Positions 8,284-16,745 are shown, counted from the stretch's first letter. The stretch is 64,000 nucleotides of DNA from Gloeobacter morelensis MG652769 (GCF_021018745.1 NZ_CP063845.1:3038001-3102000), one strand, 5' to 3'. Numbers and translations are program-made. The notes: generated from the sequence alone by a model not told the origin.

Positions 8284-9178
8284 GGCCCACAGGCGGCGCT
8301 GGTTTTTCGGCATAGTCGGCTTTGCGGTCCTGCCAAAGACGGGTGAGCAGTCCCTGGCGGGGACTGAACAAAAAGGCCAGCACAAAGCAAGCGATCGAGA
8401 CCACCACCACCGCCGGACCGGAGGCGATATCCAGGTAATAGCTCAAGTACAACCCCACCAGGCTTGCGACGGCCCCGAGCAAGACCGCAAGGCCCATCAT
8501 CGAGGGCAGGCGGCGGGTGAGCAGATAGGCCGTAGCGCCGGGGGCGATCATCAAGGCGATCACCAGCACCACCCCCACCGACTGCATCGAGGCGACGATG
8601 GTGAGGGCAATCAGGCTCATCAACACCAGGTGCAACGCCTCGGTGGGCAGTCCCGCCGCCTTCGCTCCAAGCGGGTCGAAGCTGTGGAAGAGCAATTCTT
8701 TAAACAGCAGCAGGATGGTCGCCACCACGGCGGCGGAGATGACGGCCGTGGCAAGCAGGTCCGACTCGCTTACCCCCAGGATGTTGCCGAACAGAAAGTG
8801 CATCAAGTCGACTTTTGTCTCGCTTTGGATCTTGGTGATCAAGATGATGCCGGTGGCAAAAAAGCCCGAGAAGACCAGGCCCATCGCCGTGTCCTCTTTG
8901 ATCTTTGAGTGGGTATGAATATAACCAATCAGGGCGGTGGAGAGCACCCCGGCGATGAACGCCCCCACGAAGATGTTGCCCCCCACGATAAAGGCGATGG
9001 CAAGCCCCGGCATCACCGCCCGGCTCACCGCATCCCCCAACAGCGCCAGCCGCCGCACGATGAGATAGCTGCCGGTAATGGCACAGATGGTGCCCACCAG
9101 CAAGGCCGAGAGGAGGGCCCGCTGCATAAACGGGTAGCGCAGCGGCTCGGCGAGCCATTCGATCCAGCCCATTTCCAC
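8276..9178 (-). CDS. Zinc/manganese ABC transporter permease (unit 1)
   Basis: The 300-residue integral membrane protein belongs to the ABC-3 permease family (ZnuB/MntB/TroC-like). Typical blocks are ALLSALLVGTICAITGSYLI, LALLGDAVSRAVMPGLAIAF and DPLGAKAAGLPTEALHLVLM, with about eight or nine hydrophobic spans. It forms the membrane channel with the ATPase at 9178-9909 and receives metal from the binding protein at 9931. The GTG start overlaps the ATPase stop by one base (TAGTG), so translation is coupled; an ATG two codons in is an alternative. It is paralogous to the permease at 11896. Confidence 0.93.
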   Translation of the reverse strand: MEMGWIEWLAEPLRYPFMQRALLSALLVGTICAITGSYLIVRRLALLGDAVSRAVMPGLAIAFIVGGNIFVGAFIAGVLSTALIGYIHTHSKIKEDTAMGLVFSGFFATGIILITKIQSETKVDLMHFLFGNILGVSESDLLATAVISAAVVATILLLFKELLFHSFDPLGAKAAGLPTEALHLVLMSLIALTIVASMQSVGVVLVIALMIAPGATAYLLTRRLPSMMGLAVLLGAVASLVGLYLSYYLDIASGPAVVVVSIACFVLAFLFSPRQGLLTRLWQDRKADYAEKPAPPVGLR

Positions 9179-9909
9179 TAGCGCCCGCCCCCCGAATAGA
9201 CGAAGCGGCCCGGCAGACCGCCGTAGGCTGCCGCCAGGTTCGCTTCAGTAAAGACGTCTTCGCGGGGACCGAAGGCCACCACCCGGTTGCGCAGCAGCAA
9301 AATGTCGTCGTAGTGATCCACCGCCTCGCCCAGGTCGTGGTTGACCACCAACAGCGTTTTGCCCTCGTCGCGCAGCTGCCGGAAAATGGCAAACAGCACC
9401 GCCTCGGTGGTCTGATCCACTCCCACAAACGGTTCATCGAGAAACAACCAGTCCGCCTGCTGCGCCAGGGCGCGGGCCAGAAACACCCGCTGCTGCTGAC
9501 CACCGGACAGTTCGCCTATCTGACAATCGGCGTACTCGGTCATCCCCACCCGTTCGAGGGCCGATTTCACCGCTTCGCGGTCAGGTCGGCCGGGCCGACG
9601 CAGCCAGCCGATGTGGCGGCAGCGGCCCATCATCACCACGTCCGCGACCGTCGCCGGGTAGTCCCAATCGACCGCCGTGCGCTGGGGCACATAAGCGACG
9701 CGGTGCAGCTGCTGCCTGAGCGGCCGGCCGTCTAGGGCGACCGTACCCCCGGCAGGGATCAGATCTAGTACCGCCTTGATGAGCGTCGATTTGCCGGCGC
9801 CGTTTGGACCGATGACCCCCACGATCCGCCGCGGCGCAACCGCAAGATCCACCTGGGTAAGCGCCAGATTCTGGCGGTAGCGGACAAAAAGATTGGCGAT
9901 GGTGAGCAT
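9178..9909 (-). CDS. Zinc/manganese ABC transporter ATP-binding protein (unit 1)
   Basis: The protein is 243 residues long with Walker A GPNGAGKST at 34-42, signature LSGGQQQR at 134-141, Walker B LFLDEP at 155-160 and the H-loop in VVNHD. The PQRTAVDWDYPATV block after the Q-loop is characteristic of the manganese/zinc subfamily. It powers import through the permease it overlaps. It lies 21 bases downstream of the binding-protein gene on the same strand, giving an SBP-ATPase-permease operon. A close paralogue lies at 11170 on the opposite strand. Confidence 0.95.
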   Translation of the reverse strand: MLTIANLFVRYRQNLALTQVDLAVAPRRIVGVIGPNGAGKSTLIKAVLDLIPAGGTVALDGRPLRQQLHRVAYVPQRTAVDWDYPATVADVVMMGRCRHIGWLRRPGRPDREAVKSALERVGMTEYADCQIGELSGGQQQRVFLARALAQQADWLFLDEPFVGVDQTTEAVLFAIFRQLRDEGKTLLVVNHDLGEAVDHYDDILLLRNRVVAFGPREDVFTEANLAAAYGGLPGRFVYSGGGR

Positions 9910-9930
9910 GGTGTTCGGGTGTCAGGGGAA

Positions 9931-10947
9931 TTACTTGCCGGCGGAAGGGGGGACGAAGGCGGTGTAGGTGCCGCCCAGCGCTTCGACGATCGTGCGGGTG
10001 TTGGCGGTGAGCATCTTAATGTAAGTATCCCCCGCCGTCCCTGGCGCCCCGAGCGAATCGGAGTAGAGAGTACCACCGATTTTGACCCCCGCGTCGCGCG
10101 CGAGCGACTGCAACAGCTCGGGGGCGGTGGAAGTCTCGATAAACACGGCGCGCACCTGCTCTTTGCGAATCTTCTCGACCAGGTCGGCGATCTTGCGCGC
10201 ACTCGGCTCCTCCTCGGTGGATACCCCGAGAATGGAGCCAGTCACCGGCAGGCCGTAGGCCCGGCCGTAGTACTGAAAGGCGTCGTGGGAGCTGACCAGT
10301 TTGCGGTTAGCCTCGGGGATCGTGGCGATTTGCTCCCGGATCCAACCGTCGAGGGCTTCGAGGTCCTTGCGGTAGTTCGCGGCGTTCGCTGCGAAGCGCT
10401 CCTTGTCCTTCGGAAAAGTTTCCACCAGACTCTTCTCGATCGCGCTCACATACCGCACACCGTTCGCCGCCGAACCCCAGGCGTGCGGGTCCGCTGCCAC
10501 GATGCCCGCCGTTTTCTCCAATTTGTATGGCTTGATACCCCCCGCTTCGGCCACCGGAACCTTGGGAGCGGGGTTCTGGGTGGCCCCAATCAGCTTCACC
10601 AGTTGTGGCTCCAGGTTGAAGCCGTTGTAGAGCACCAGGTCCGCCCGCGAGAGCACCCGCGAGTCGCCCGGTGAAGGCTCGTAGACGTGCGGGTCGGCAC
10701 CGGGCTTCAAAATACTGTAGATGCTGTAGCCGTCTCCAGCCACCGTGCGGGTCATGTCCGCCAGGATGGTGCTGGTGGCAGCTACCTTCGGTTTGTCACT
10801 ACTGAGGAAGGCTTCGTACGGACTGCCGGTGCCCTGCTGGGCATCCTGGGCATCACCGCCGGGGGACGGGCCGCCCGCGCAACCTGCAAACAGCAGCCCA
10901 ATCAACAGAGAAAGTAACCATAGTCCACGCCTTTCGCTCCGCACCAC
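9931..10947 (-). CDS. Metal-binding lipoprotein of a zinc/manganese ABC transporter (TroA/ZnuA-like)
   Basis: The protein is a cluster A-I (cluster 9) solute-binding protein with a lipoprotein signal ending LLFAGC. From the GTG at 10947 the expected ligands are His87 (DPHVYEP), His155 (ADPHAWG), His221 (SSHDAFQYYGRAYGL) and Asp297 (YSDSLG). Histidine at the third site is the TroA/ZnuA pattern; manganese-specific MntC and PsaA have glutamate there, so zinc or mixed zinc/manganese is favoured. The GTG at 10947 is chosen because GGGAGG lies 8 bases upstream; longer starts at 10980 or 11043 lack a good site. It is the only binding protein for the two flanking transporter units. Confidence 0.9.
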   Translation of the reverse strand: MVRSERRGLWLLSLLIGLLFAGCAGGPSPGGDAQDAQQGTGSPYEAFLSSDKPKVAATSTILADMTRTVAGDGYSIYSILKPGADPHVYEPSPGDSRVLSRADLVLYNGFNLEPQLVKLIGATQNPAPKVPVAEAGGIKPYKLEKTAGIVAADPHAWGSAANGVRYVSAIEKSLVETFPKDKERFAANAANYRKDLEALDGWIREQIATIPEANRKLVSSHDAFQYYGRAYGLPVTGSILGVSTEEEPSARKIADLVEKIRKEQVRAVFIETSTAPELLQSLARDAGVKIGGTLYSDSLGAPGTAGDTYIKMLTANTRTIVEALGGTYTAFVPPSAGK

Positions 10948-11029
10948 CGCCTGTCCCTCCCGCAACGCCGACAACATCATGAAAAGATCATGAAATCTCT
11001 CTCCATCAAACCCCGGCCGCAGGCTGTGC

Positions 11030-11046
11030 GCAATGGGTAACATTGC
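11030..11046. promoter_or_regulatory. Candidate operator, 6-5-6 inverted repeat
   Basis: GCAATG and CATTGC are separated by five bases in the divergent region between the two metal transport units. The position suits a repressor acting on one or both units. No match to a known Zur or MntR site could be made by eye. Confidence 0.35.
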
Positions 11047-11070
11047 TCAATCTTTCGCAACGAGGCGATC

Positions 11071-11084
11071 CCCGATCGATCGGG
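11071..11084. promoter_or_regulatory. Candidate operator, 14-bp perfect palindrome
   Basis: CCCGATCGATCGGG is a perfect palindrome in the same divergent intergenic region, 24 bases from the repeat at 11030. It may be a protein binding site, or a chance consequence of GATC-rich sequence. Confidence 0.3.
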
Positions 11085-11169
11085 CAATTGTTTCATTTTT
11101 GTTTCACTCTTTGAAATCGCTGGTAACGTGGTAGTTGGCAACTCTGGCGTAGTACTAATCTCAATTTTC

Positions 11170-11883
11170 ATGTTGTCAGTACGCGACCTCAACGTGAGCT
11201 ACGGCCTGCGCCCGGCCCTGGAGCGGGTGAGTTTCGATGTAGAAGCCGGGCGGCTAGTAGGAGTGGTAGGCCCGAACGGCGCGGGCAAATCGACACTGGT
11301 GAAGGCGATCATGGGTGTGGTGCCCCGCCGCTCAGGCGCGGTGCTGCTGGAGGGTGAACCCCTGGAGAAGGTGCGCGAGCGGGTTGCCTACATTCCCCAG
11401 CGCGCGGGCATCGATTGGGATTTTCCGGCTCTGGTGCGCGAGGTGGTGGCGATGGGCTGCGTGCCGCGCATGGGCTGGCTAGCTCGGCCGGCGCGCGAGG
11501 AGAGAGCGCGAGTCGAGGCGGCTATCGAGCGGGTGGGTCTTGCGGATCTGGCCCAGCGGCGCATCGGCGAACTGTCCGGTGGCCAGCAGCAGCGGGCCTT
11601 CATCGCCCGCGCCCTGGTGCAGCAGGCGCGGTTGTTTTTGTTCGACGAACCCTTCGCGGGCGTCGACCAGTACACCGAGCGGGCGATTTTGGGGATTTTC
11701 GGGCAACTGCGCGATGCGGGTTGTGCGCTGCTTATCGTCAACCACGACCTGGGGGACGTGGTGCGCCGCTACGACGATCTGTTGATTTTGCGCGGCGAGG
11801 TGGTCGCCTATGGGCCGCGCGAGGACGTGTTTACCCAGGCCAATCTCAACCGGGCCTACCTGGGTCCGGTGGCTGCCGTCTAG
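11170..11883 (+). CDS. Zinc/manganese ABC transporter ATP-binding protein (unit 2)
   Basis: The 237-residue ATPase has Walker A GPNGAGKST at 34-42, signature LSGGQQQR at 135-142, Walker B LFLFDEP and H-loop VNHD. It shares the IPQRAGIDWDFPALV block with the unit 1 ATPase and is clearly its paralogue. The ATG at 11170 starts directly with the conserved LSVRDLNVSYG; a GTG at 11128 would add residues not seen in the family. The permease follows 12 bases later. No binding-protein gene is in this unit; the nearest is the divergent one at 9931-10947. Confidence 0.95.
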   Translation: MLSVRDLNVSYGLRPALERVSFDVEAGRLVGVVGPNGAGKSTLVKAIMGVVPRRSGAVLLEGEPLEKVRERVAYIPQRAGIDWDFPALVREVVAMGCVPRMGWLARPAREERARVEAAIERVGLADLAQRRIGELSGGQQQRAFIARALVQQARLFLFDEPFAGVDQYTERAILGIFGQLRDAGCALLIVNHDLGDVVRRYDDLLILRGEVVAYGPREDVFTQANLNRAYLGPVAAV

Positions 11884-11895
11884 GAGGGACAGGCT

Positions 11896-12951
11896 GTGCA
11901 GGAACTGTGGCAGTCGCTGGTGGGCTTTGTAAATCTGTGGGTCGAACCGCTCGGCTATGAGTTCATGGTCAGAGCCTTAATTTCGGCGGTCCTGGTCGGT
12001 TCACTGTGCGCGGTGATGGGCAGCTACCTGGTGGTGCGGCGGCTCTCGCTGCTGGGCCTGGTGGTCTCCAACTCGGTGGTGCCGGGGATCGCGGTGGCCT
12101 TCTTGCTCTACGTCAACATCTTCGTAGGGGGCTTCATCTCGGGGATCCTGGCCACGGTGGGCCTCGGTTGGCTGCAGGGCAAGACGCGCATCAAAGAGGA
12201 CGCGGCGATGGGCGTGGTGCTCTCGACCTTCTTTGGCCTGGGCATCTTGCTCATCACCAAAATCCAGACCGAGCGCAAGGTCAACCTCAACAACTTTCTG
12301 TTCGGCAACATCCTGGGCATCAACACCTCCGACTTGATCACCAGCGCCGGGATCGCGGTGCTGGTGCTGCTCGCGGTCTGGGCGCTCTACAAAGAATTCC
12401 TGCTGCTGAGCTTCGATGCGCAGTGGGCGGAGGCGGCGGGGCTGCCCACCCGGGCGCTCCACTACGCGATGATGGCGCTTACGGCCCTCACGGTGGTCGC
12501 ATCGATGCAGGCGGTCGGGGTGGCCCTCACCATTGCCTTAATGGTGATCCCGGCGGCAACCGCCTATCTGCTGACCAATCGACTGGCTACGATGATGGGC
12601 CTCTCCGTGGGCCTGGGGGTAACTTCCAGCGTCGTTGGTCTGTACTTGAGTTACTACCTCAACCTGTCCTCCGGCCCGACCATCACCCTGGTGAGCGGCC
12701 TGCTCTTTGCCGCCGTGGTGCTCGCAGGACCGCTACTGATCAAGGTGCCCACCGGCAGCTTTCTTGGCCGCCTCAAGGGAATGGTGGTGCTCGAAGGCGC
12801 CTCCGGCGCGTTGCAGCCCCCCGAACCGGTTACCCCGGCACCGCAACCCGAAGGCCCGGCGGCGGCGACCAAACCGGCGATGCGCATCGTGCGCGACAGC
12901 GACGGCCGATTGAGTTTGCAGCCCGACCAACCGAGCGGGGTAGAGCGATGA
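11896..12951 (+). CDS. Zinc/manganese ABC transporter permease (unit 2)
   Basis: The protein has 351 residues, about 50 more than the unit 1 permease because of a proline-rich cytoplasmic tail (residues ~300-351). The membrane core has the ABC-3 motifs ALISAVLVGSLCAVMGSYLV, LVVSNSVVPGIAVAFLLYV and SFDAQWAEAAGLPTRALHY. It starts at a GTG with AGGAGG seven to eight bases upstream; the same GGAGGGACAGGC leader is found before the binding-protein gene of unit 1. Its stop codon overlaps the start of the cyclophilin gene, so an operon of three genes is likely. Confidence 0.93.
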   Translation: MQELWQSLVGFVNLWVEPLGYEFMVRALISAVLVGSLCAVMGSYLVVRRLSLLGLVVSNSVVPGIAVAFLLYVNIFVGGFISGILATVGLGWLQGKTRIKEDAAMGVVLSTFFGLGILLITKIQTERKVNLNNFLFGNILGINTSDLITSAGIAVLVLLAVWALYKEFLLLSFDAQWAEAAGLPTRALHYAMMALTALTVVASMQAVGVALTIALMVIPAATAYLLTNRLATMMGLSVGLGVTSSVVGLYLSYYLNLSSGPTITLVSGLLFAAVVLAGPLLIKVPTGSFLGRLKGMVVLEGASGALQPPEPVTPAPQPEGPAAATKPAMRIVRDSDGRLSLQPDQPSGVER

Positions 12952-14525
12952 GCGCGGTAGAACAAAAAATCAACGAACTGGAGCAACTCACCCAAACTGC
13001 GGAGTTTCAGGCCCTCCCGCCCGAGGAGCGCCGCCGGATTCTTGATGAGTATTACCGGCGGGAACTGGCCCCGGCCTCGGTGGACCGCGCCAGCTTCGAC
13101 AAAATATTCGCCGCCGCCTGGCAGGCCCCGCCGCCTGTCAAAGTAGCCTCCGAACGCAAGCAGCTTAACCTCACCCCGGTGTGGTTGACCCTGGGCCTCA
13201 TCGGCGGCACGGCCGTCGCCCTCGCCGGCCTGGTGTTCTGGACCAACAACCTGCAGGATATCAGTACCCAGGACGACGCGACGCTCATCAAGAGCCTGCG
13301 CGGCGGCGATCCGGTGCGCGAGGACGAAGTGGCCCTGCGCCGCTCGCTGCCGGACACCGGCCCGGAAGTCTGGGAGATCGAAAAGGCCCTGGAGCGAGTC
13401 GCCGAACCGCTCAAAGACGGCGGCTGGCTGGAAGCGAAGGAGCGCACCGCCCGGGTGGTAGATTTGCTCAACCGCTACGAACCGCAGATCCTCGCCCGTG
13501 TTCCAGCCGGTGCGCGCAATCGGGCCGTGCAGGCGATTGCCCAGGTGCGCGCCAACATCCGCGCCCTCGAAGACAAGATTCAGGCAAAGGACATCACCGG
13601 TTCGACCCTCCAGGCGCGACGGACTTTCTGGTATCTCGACTTATTGGAACTGGCGCTCCTCGATGAGTTCCGGCCCGAGGTGCCCGCCGAGTACCGCAAT
13701 TTGCCCAGACTGGAGGGGGGCTGGGCGATGGTGCGCTTCACCACCGACCGCGGCCCCTTCGTGGCCCTGGTGGACGGCTTCAACGCCCCGGTGACCGCCG
13801 GCAACTTTCTCGATCTGGTGCAGCGGGGTTTCTACAACGGTCTCAAGATCACCCGCGCCGAGCGGTTCAACCTCGTGCAGACGGGTGATCCCAGCGGTAA
13901 GGGCACCGGCGGCTTCACCGACCCGGCCACCGGCAAACTGCGCACCATCCCGATGGAGGTGCGCCCGGCGCGCAAAGAAGCCGAGATTACCGCCTCGCAG
14001 GTCATCCAGCGGCGCGTCGACTACGTCCAGGACCGCTTCGAACTCGACCCCATCAAGCTGCGCGAGGAGATGGGCAACCTGCATAAGCGCTATATTGCCG
14101 ACGACTGGAAAGCTGTGCCCTACGGCAAGACCATCCAGAGCTACCCGGCGCTGTACTACGGCCCGCCGGGAGTGTTCTCGATGGCGCGCTACGAAAAAGA
14201 CCCGAATTCTGCCTCCAGCCAGTTTTTTATCTCCTTCTCCGACCCCGAACTCAACCCGACCGGCAAGAACCTCTCCGACGGCAAGTACGCCAACTTCGGC
14301 TATATCACCCAGGGCATCCGCACCGTCCGACAGCTCAAAGTCGGCGACACCATTCAAAAAGCCGAGATCTTGAACTGCAAGGAAGCGGCCTTTAACGAAT
14401 ACCGCGAGCTGCCCCCGGCGGGCTCTTCGATGTACGCCACCCGCGAAGGCCCCGCCACCAACTTGGAGACCAGTTGCCTGCCCCTGCCACCTCCAAGGCT
14501 GTCGAACTCCCCTAAGGATTTGTAA
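12948..14525 (+). CDS. Membrane-anchored cyclophilin-type peptidyl-prolyl isomerase
   Basis: The 525-residue protein has a cytoplasmic N-terminal helix region (to ~70), one membrane span (PVWLTLGLIGGTAVALAGLV, about residues 77-97), a helical domain, and a C-terminal cyclophilin domain. The isomerase part shows FVALVDGFNAPVTAGNFLDL, GVFSMARYEKDPNSASSQFF and a long insertion between them. The arrangement resembles the cyanobacterial relatives of plant lumenal TLP40/CYP38. In an organism without thylakoids the domain would face the periplasm (inference). ATG overlaps the permease stop (ATGA), implying coupled translation. The longer frame upstream of 12948 is only a shadow of the permease gene. 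Confidence 0.85.
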   Translation: MSAVEQKINELEQLTQTAEFQALPPEERRRILDEYYRRELAPASVDRASFDKIFAAAWQAPPPVKVASERKQLNLTPVWLTLGLIGGTAVALAGLVFWTNNLQDISTQDDATLIKSLRGGDPVREDEVALRRSLPDTGPEVWEIEKALERVAEPLKDGGWLEAKERTARVVDLLNRYEPQILARVPAGARNRAVQAIAQVRANIRALEDKIQAKDITGSTLQARRTFWYLDLLELALLDEFRPEVPAEYRNLPRLEGGWAMVRFTTDRGPFVALVDGFNAPVTAGNFLDLVQRGFYNGLKITRAERFNLVQTGDPSGKGTGGFTDPATGKLRTIPMEVRPARKEAEITASQVIQRRVDYVQDRFELDPIKLREEMGNLHKRYIADDWKAVPYGKTIQSYPALYYGPPGVFSMARYEKDPNSASSQFFISFSDPELNPTGKNLSDGKYANFGYITQGIRTVRQLKVGDTIQKAEILNCKEAAFNEYRELPPAGSSMYATREGPATNLETSCLPLPPPRLSNSPKDL

Positions 14526-14563
14526 GGCAACAGTCCTTGAGGCTAAGATGCTAATTTAAACGC

Positions 14564-15373
14564 GTGCACGGCCTTTTGCGCATGTTACAGGCAGCAGCTA
14601 AAGTACACGGATTTCTGGTACCCGCTATGGCAAGGCAAGGCAGTAAGGGTTCCTCTCAAGAGACAGGTGCGAAGGGCTTCGGTAAGAGCCCAGACACTCG
14701 AACCCCGGAACAAACGCTTCGAGCTTCACCCAAATCTCTTTTGAACGACCTGGAGCATGTTCCAGAGACATTGCAAACTGGCTGTGAACAAGGAGCAGTT
14801 TCCTTCGACAGCGTCTTCCTTAATTCTCGCGTTAAGTCTCTCACACACGTTGTAAGTCAAGCCGGAGAGCAGCTCACAAACCTTGGCGAGGAGGCAACTA
14901 GTCTTGCAAGGAAGATGACGGATTTTGAAGGTTTGTTCTCCAATCCAGATAAGACCACTGAATTCATTACTTTTTTGGTGGAAGCTAAGGCTATTTCCTC
15001 GAAAATGCTTTCGTGGCAGTCCGTGGGTGTTGAAGCGGCAATCGACTTTTTACGACTCGCTGAGGAATCCGACAACCAAGAATTGCTAAACCTTGTGAGG
15101 ACAATAGAAGAAGTTCTTCCAAACCTATATAATTCGGTAGAGCAAGCCCTGAGCAGTTGGAGTGGGCAGAAGTTTTTTGGAGTTAGCTTGGATGCTGACC
15201 AAATGCAAGTATCCGAGACAAGGGCGAGTATATCAAAAGCCCATCAGATAATTGAGACCATCAAGCAGAAGCAAGCGCGGAAGAACCGCGAGCCTCGTAG
15301 TAAACGTAAAGTTGGAAGCGCGGCGGGTCAAGTCGTGATTCACAAGGAATTTTTCGAGCCGCTGTTTGAGTAG
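14564..15373 (+). CDS. Putative large antitoxin for the adjacent PIN toxin
   Basis: This 269-residue helical protein has no family I recognise over its first ~245 residues. Its last 19 residues, GSAAGQVVIHKEFFEPLFE, closely resemble the C-terminal toxin-binding tail of Phd/VapB-type antitoxins (pattern GSAKG, a short strand, then DFDEPL). It ends 11 bases before the PIN toxin gene, the usual antitoxin position. No short DNA-binding domain is visible at the N-terminus; instead there are long amphipathic helices (AGEQLTNLGEEATSLARKMT). The start is uncertain: GTG 14564, ATG 14582 or ATG 14627. Base composition is more AT-rich than the flanking genes, suggesting acquisition by transfer. Confidence 0.55.
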   Translation: MHGLLRMLQAAAKVHGFLVPAMARQGSKGSSQETGAKGFGKSPDTRTPEQTLRASPKSLLNDLEHVPETLQTGCEQGAVSFDSVFLNSRVKSLTHVVSQAGEQLTNLGEEATSLARKMTDFEGLFSNPDKTTEFITFLVEAKAISSKMLSWQSVGVEAAIDFLRLAEESDNQELLNLVRTIEEVLPNLYNSVEQALSSWSGQKFFGVSLDADQMQVSETRASISKAHQIIETIKQKQARKNREPRSKRKVGSAAGQVVIHKEFFEPLFE

Positions 15374-15384
15374 TACGGGCAAGC

Positions 15385-15774
15385 ATGAAATATCTGCTGG
15401 ATACGTGTGCTTTCTTGTGGGTTGTTAACGGTGACAGTCAGTTGCCCGAAAAGTGCAAAACGATCTTTGAGGACGGAGATAATGATTTCTATCTGAGTAT
15501 CGTCAGTATTTGGGAGATCAGCATTAAGACGAGCATAGGCAAATTGGAGCTGCCAAAATCCCCAGAGATTTGGATCCCAGAGCAAATAAAAGAAAATGAA
15601 ATAGAAGTACTAACAATTTCTGTTGAGCATGCCACAAGAATTTTCCAGTTAGAACACCACCACAGAGATCCTTTTGACAGGATGATCGTCTGTCAATCCA
15701 TTGTTGAAAACATGCCAATTCTTACTCCGGATCTAGCTATAGCTGAGTATAACGTGGAAACTGTTTGGCGATAA
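15385..15774 (+). CDS. PIN-domain ribonuclease toxin (VapC-like, Sll0205-type)
   Basis: The 129-residue protein has all PIN-domain acidic residues: Asp6 in YLLDTCAFLW, Glu44 in SIWEISIK, Asp95 and Asp98 in HHRDPFDRM, and Asp116 in LTPDLAIAEY. The HHHRDPFDRM block is typical of the Sll0205-like PIN group common in cyanobacteria, which act as toxins of type II modules and cleave RNA with a magnesium ion. It follows the putative antitoxin at 11 bases. Its base composition is lower in GC than the surrounding housekeeping genes. Nothing suggests truncation. Confidence 0.92.
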   Translation: MKYLLDTCAFLWVVNGDSQLPEKCKTIFEDGDNDFYLSIVSIWEISIKTSIGKLELPKSPEIWIPEQIKENEIEVLTISVEHATRIFQLEHHHRDPFDRMIVCQSIVENMPILTPDLAIAEYNVETVWR

Positions 15775-15895
15775 TAGTTGCCGCTGTAATGCAGCCCCTA
15801 TCGTTGATTGTCGGAGGGAGCCTCTACTGCCCGGACCTGAGAGATCGAGCCTGGGTATACTATGGCTACCCCAGCTGTAGAAAAAGTGTACGGCG

Positions 15896-16729
15896 ATGAC
15901 TTTTATGCAACCCGCTTACCCACTGCCGCCCAAGCAGACGCTCCCGACCATGTACGATCTTCCGAGCGAAGATCCCGAGGAGCCCGGCTTGCCCGACGAG
16001 TTTCACAGCTGGCAGCCACAATTGCTCTCGCAAACTTTTGTGCCTGCGGGCTACCCCCCCGAACGCATCTTCAGCGCCTCGGATCTCAATCTCTACTACG
16101 ACCCGCTCAATCCCCGATACCACAAACGCCCCGACTGGTTTGCGGTGGTGGGCGTACCGCGGCTGGTAGACGAAGGCCGCCTGAGTTATGTGTTCTGGCA
16201 GGAGGGCCGCGCTCCGGTTGTGATTGTCGAATTGCTCTCACCCAGCACCCAGGAAGAAGATCAAGGCGAAACTCTGCGGGGCCGGGAGCCGCCCAGCAAG
16301 TGGGAAGTCTACGAGAGTATCCTGCGAGTACCCTACTATGTGCTGTTCGACCGCAACGGCGATGTGCTTCGAACTTTCCAGCTGCAGGGTACTGCCTACC
16401 GGGAATTATCCGAATTGCGCTTGTGGATAGATGAACTGCAGATCGGCCTGGGACTCTGGCAAGGAGAATTTGCCGGGGTCGAGCGCACCTGGCTGCGCTG
16501 GTACGACGGCGAGGGCGAATGGATGCCCACCGAAGCCGAACGCGAACGGCAATTAGCCGAGCGGTTTGCCGCCCAGGAGCGGACGCGCGCCGAACAAGCC
16601 GAGCAGCGGGCCGAGCAAGCCGAACGCCTTGCAGATCAAGAGCGCCAACGGGCCGAGCAGGCCGAACAGCGGGCCGCGGCCCTGACGGAGCGACTGAAAG
16701 CCATGGGAGTGGATCCCGACGATCTCTAA
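15896..16729 (+). CDS. Uma2-family protein with C-terminal coiled coil
   Basis: The 277-residue protein belongs to the Uma2 (DUF820) family, with a PD-(D/E)XK-like fold. Core blocks are YHKRPDWFAVVGVP, VVIVELLSPSTQ with the likely catalytic glutamate, and SKWEVYESILRVPYYVLFD. After residue ~220 comes a repetitive coiled coil built from variants of RAEQAEQRAEQAERLADQE, ending LKAMGVDPDDL, an ending common in cyanobacterial Uma2 proteins. The family is expanded in cyanobacteria and its biological role is not settled. The ATG at 15896 or 15905 could be used. A second Uma2 gene lies at 17846. Confidence 0.88.
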   Translation: MTFMQPAYPLPPKQTLPTMYDLPSEDPEEPGLPDEFHSWQPQLLSQTFVPAGYPPERIFSASDLNLYYDPLNPRYHKRPDWFAVVGVPRLVDEGRLSYVFWQEGRAPVVIVELLSPSTQEEDQGETLRGREPPSKWEVYESILRVPYYVLFDRNGDVLRTFQLQGTAYRELSELRLWIDELQIGLGLWQGEFAGVERTWLRWYDGEGEWMPTEAERERQLAERFAAQERTRAEQAEQRAEQAERLADQERQRAEQAEQRAAALTERLKAMGVDPDDL

Positions 16730-16745
16730 GCAGTCTTCCTGGATC

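Noticed and set aside
12006-12947. N-terminal extension of the cyclophilin frame
   Set aside because: This part lies in another frame of the permease gene and is glycine/arginine-rich nonsense; the real start is the ATG at 12948.
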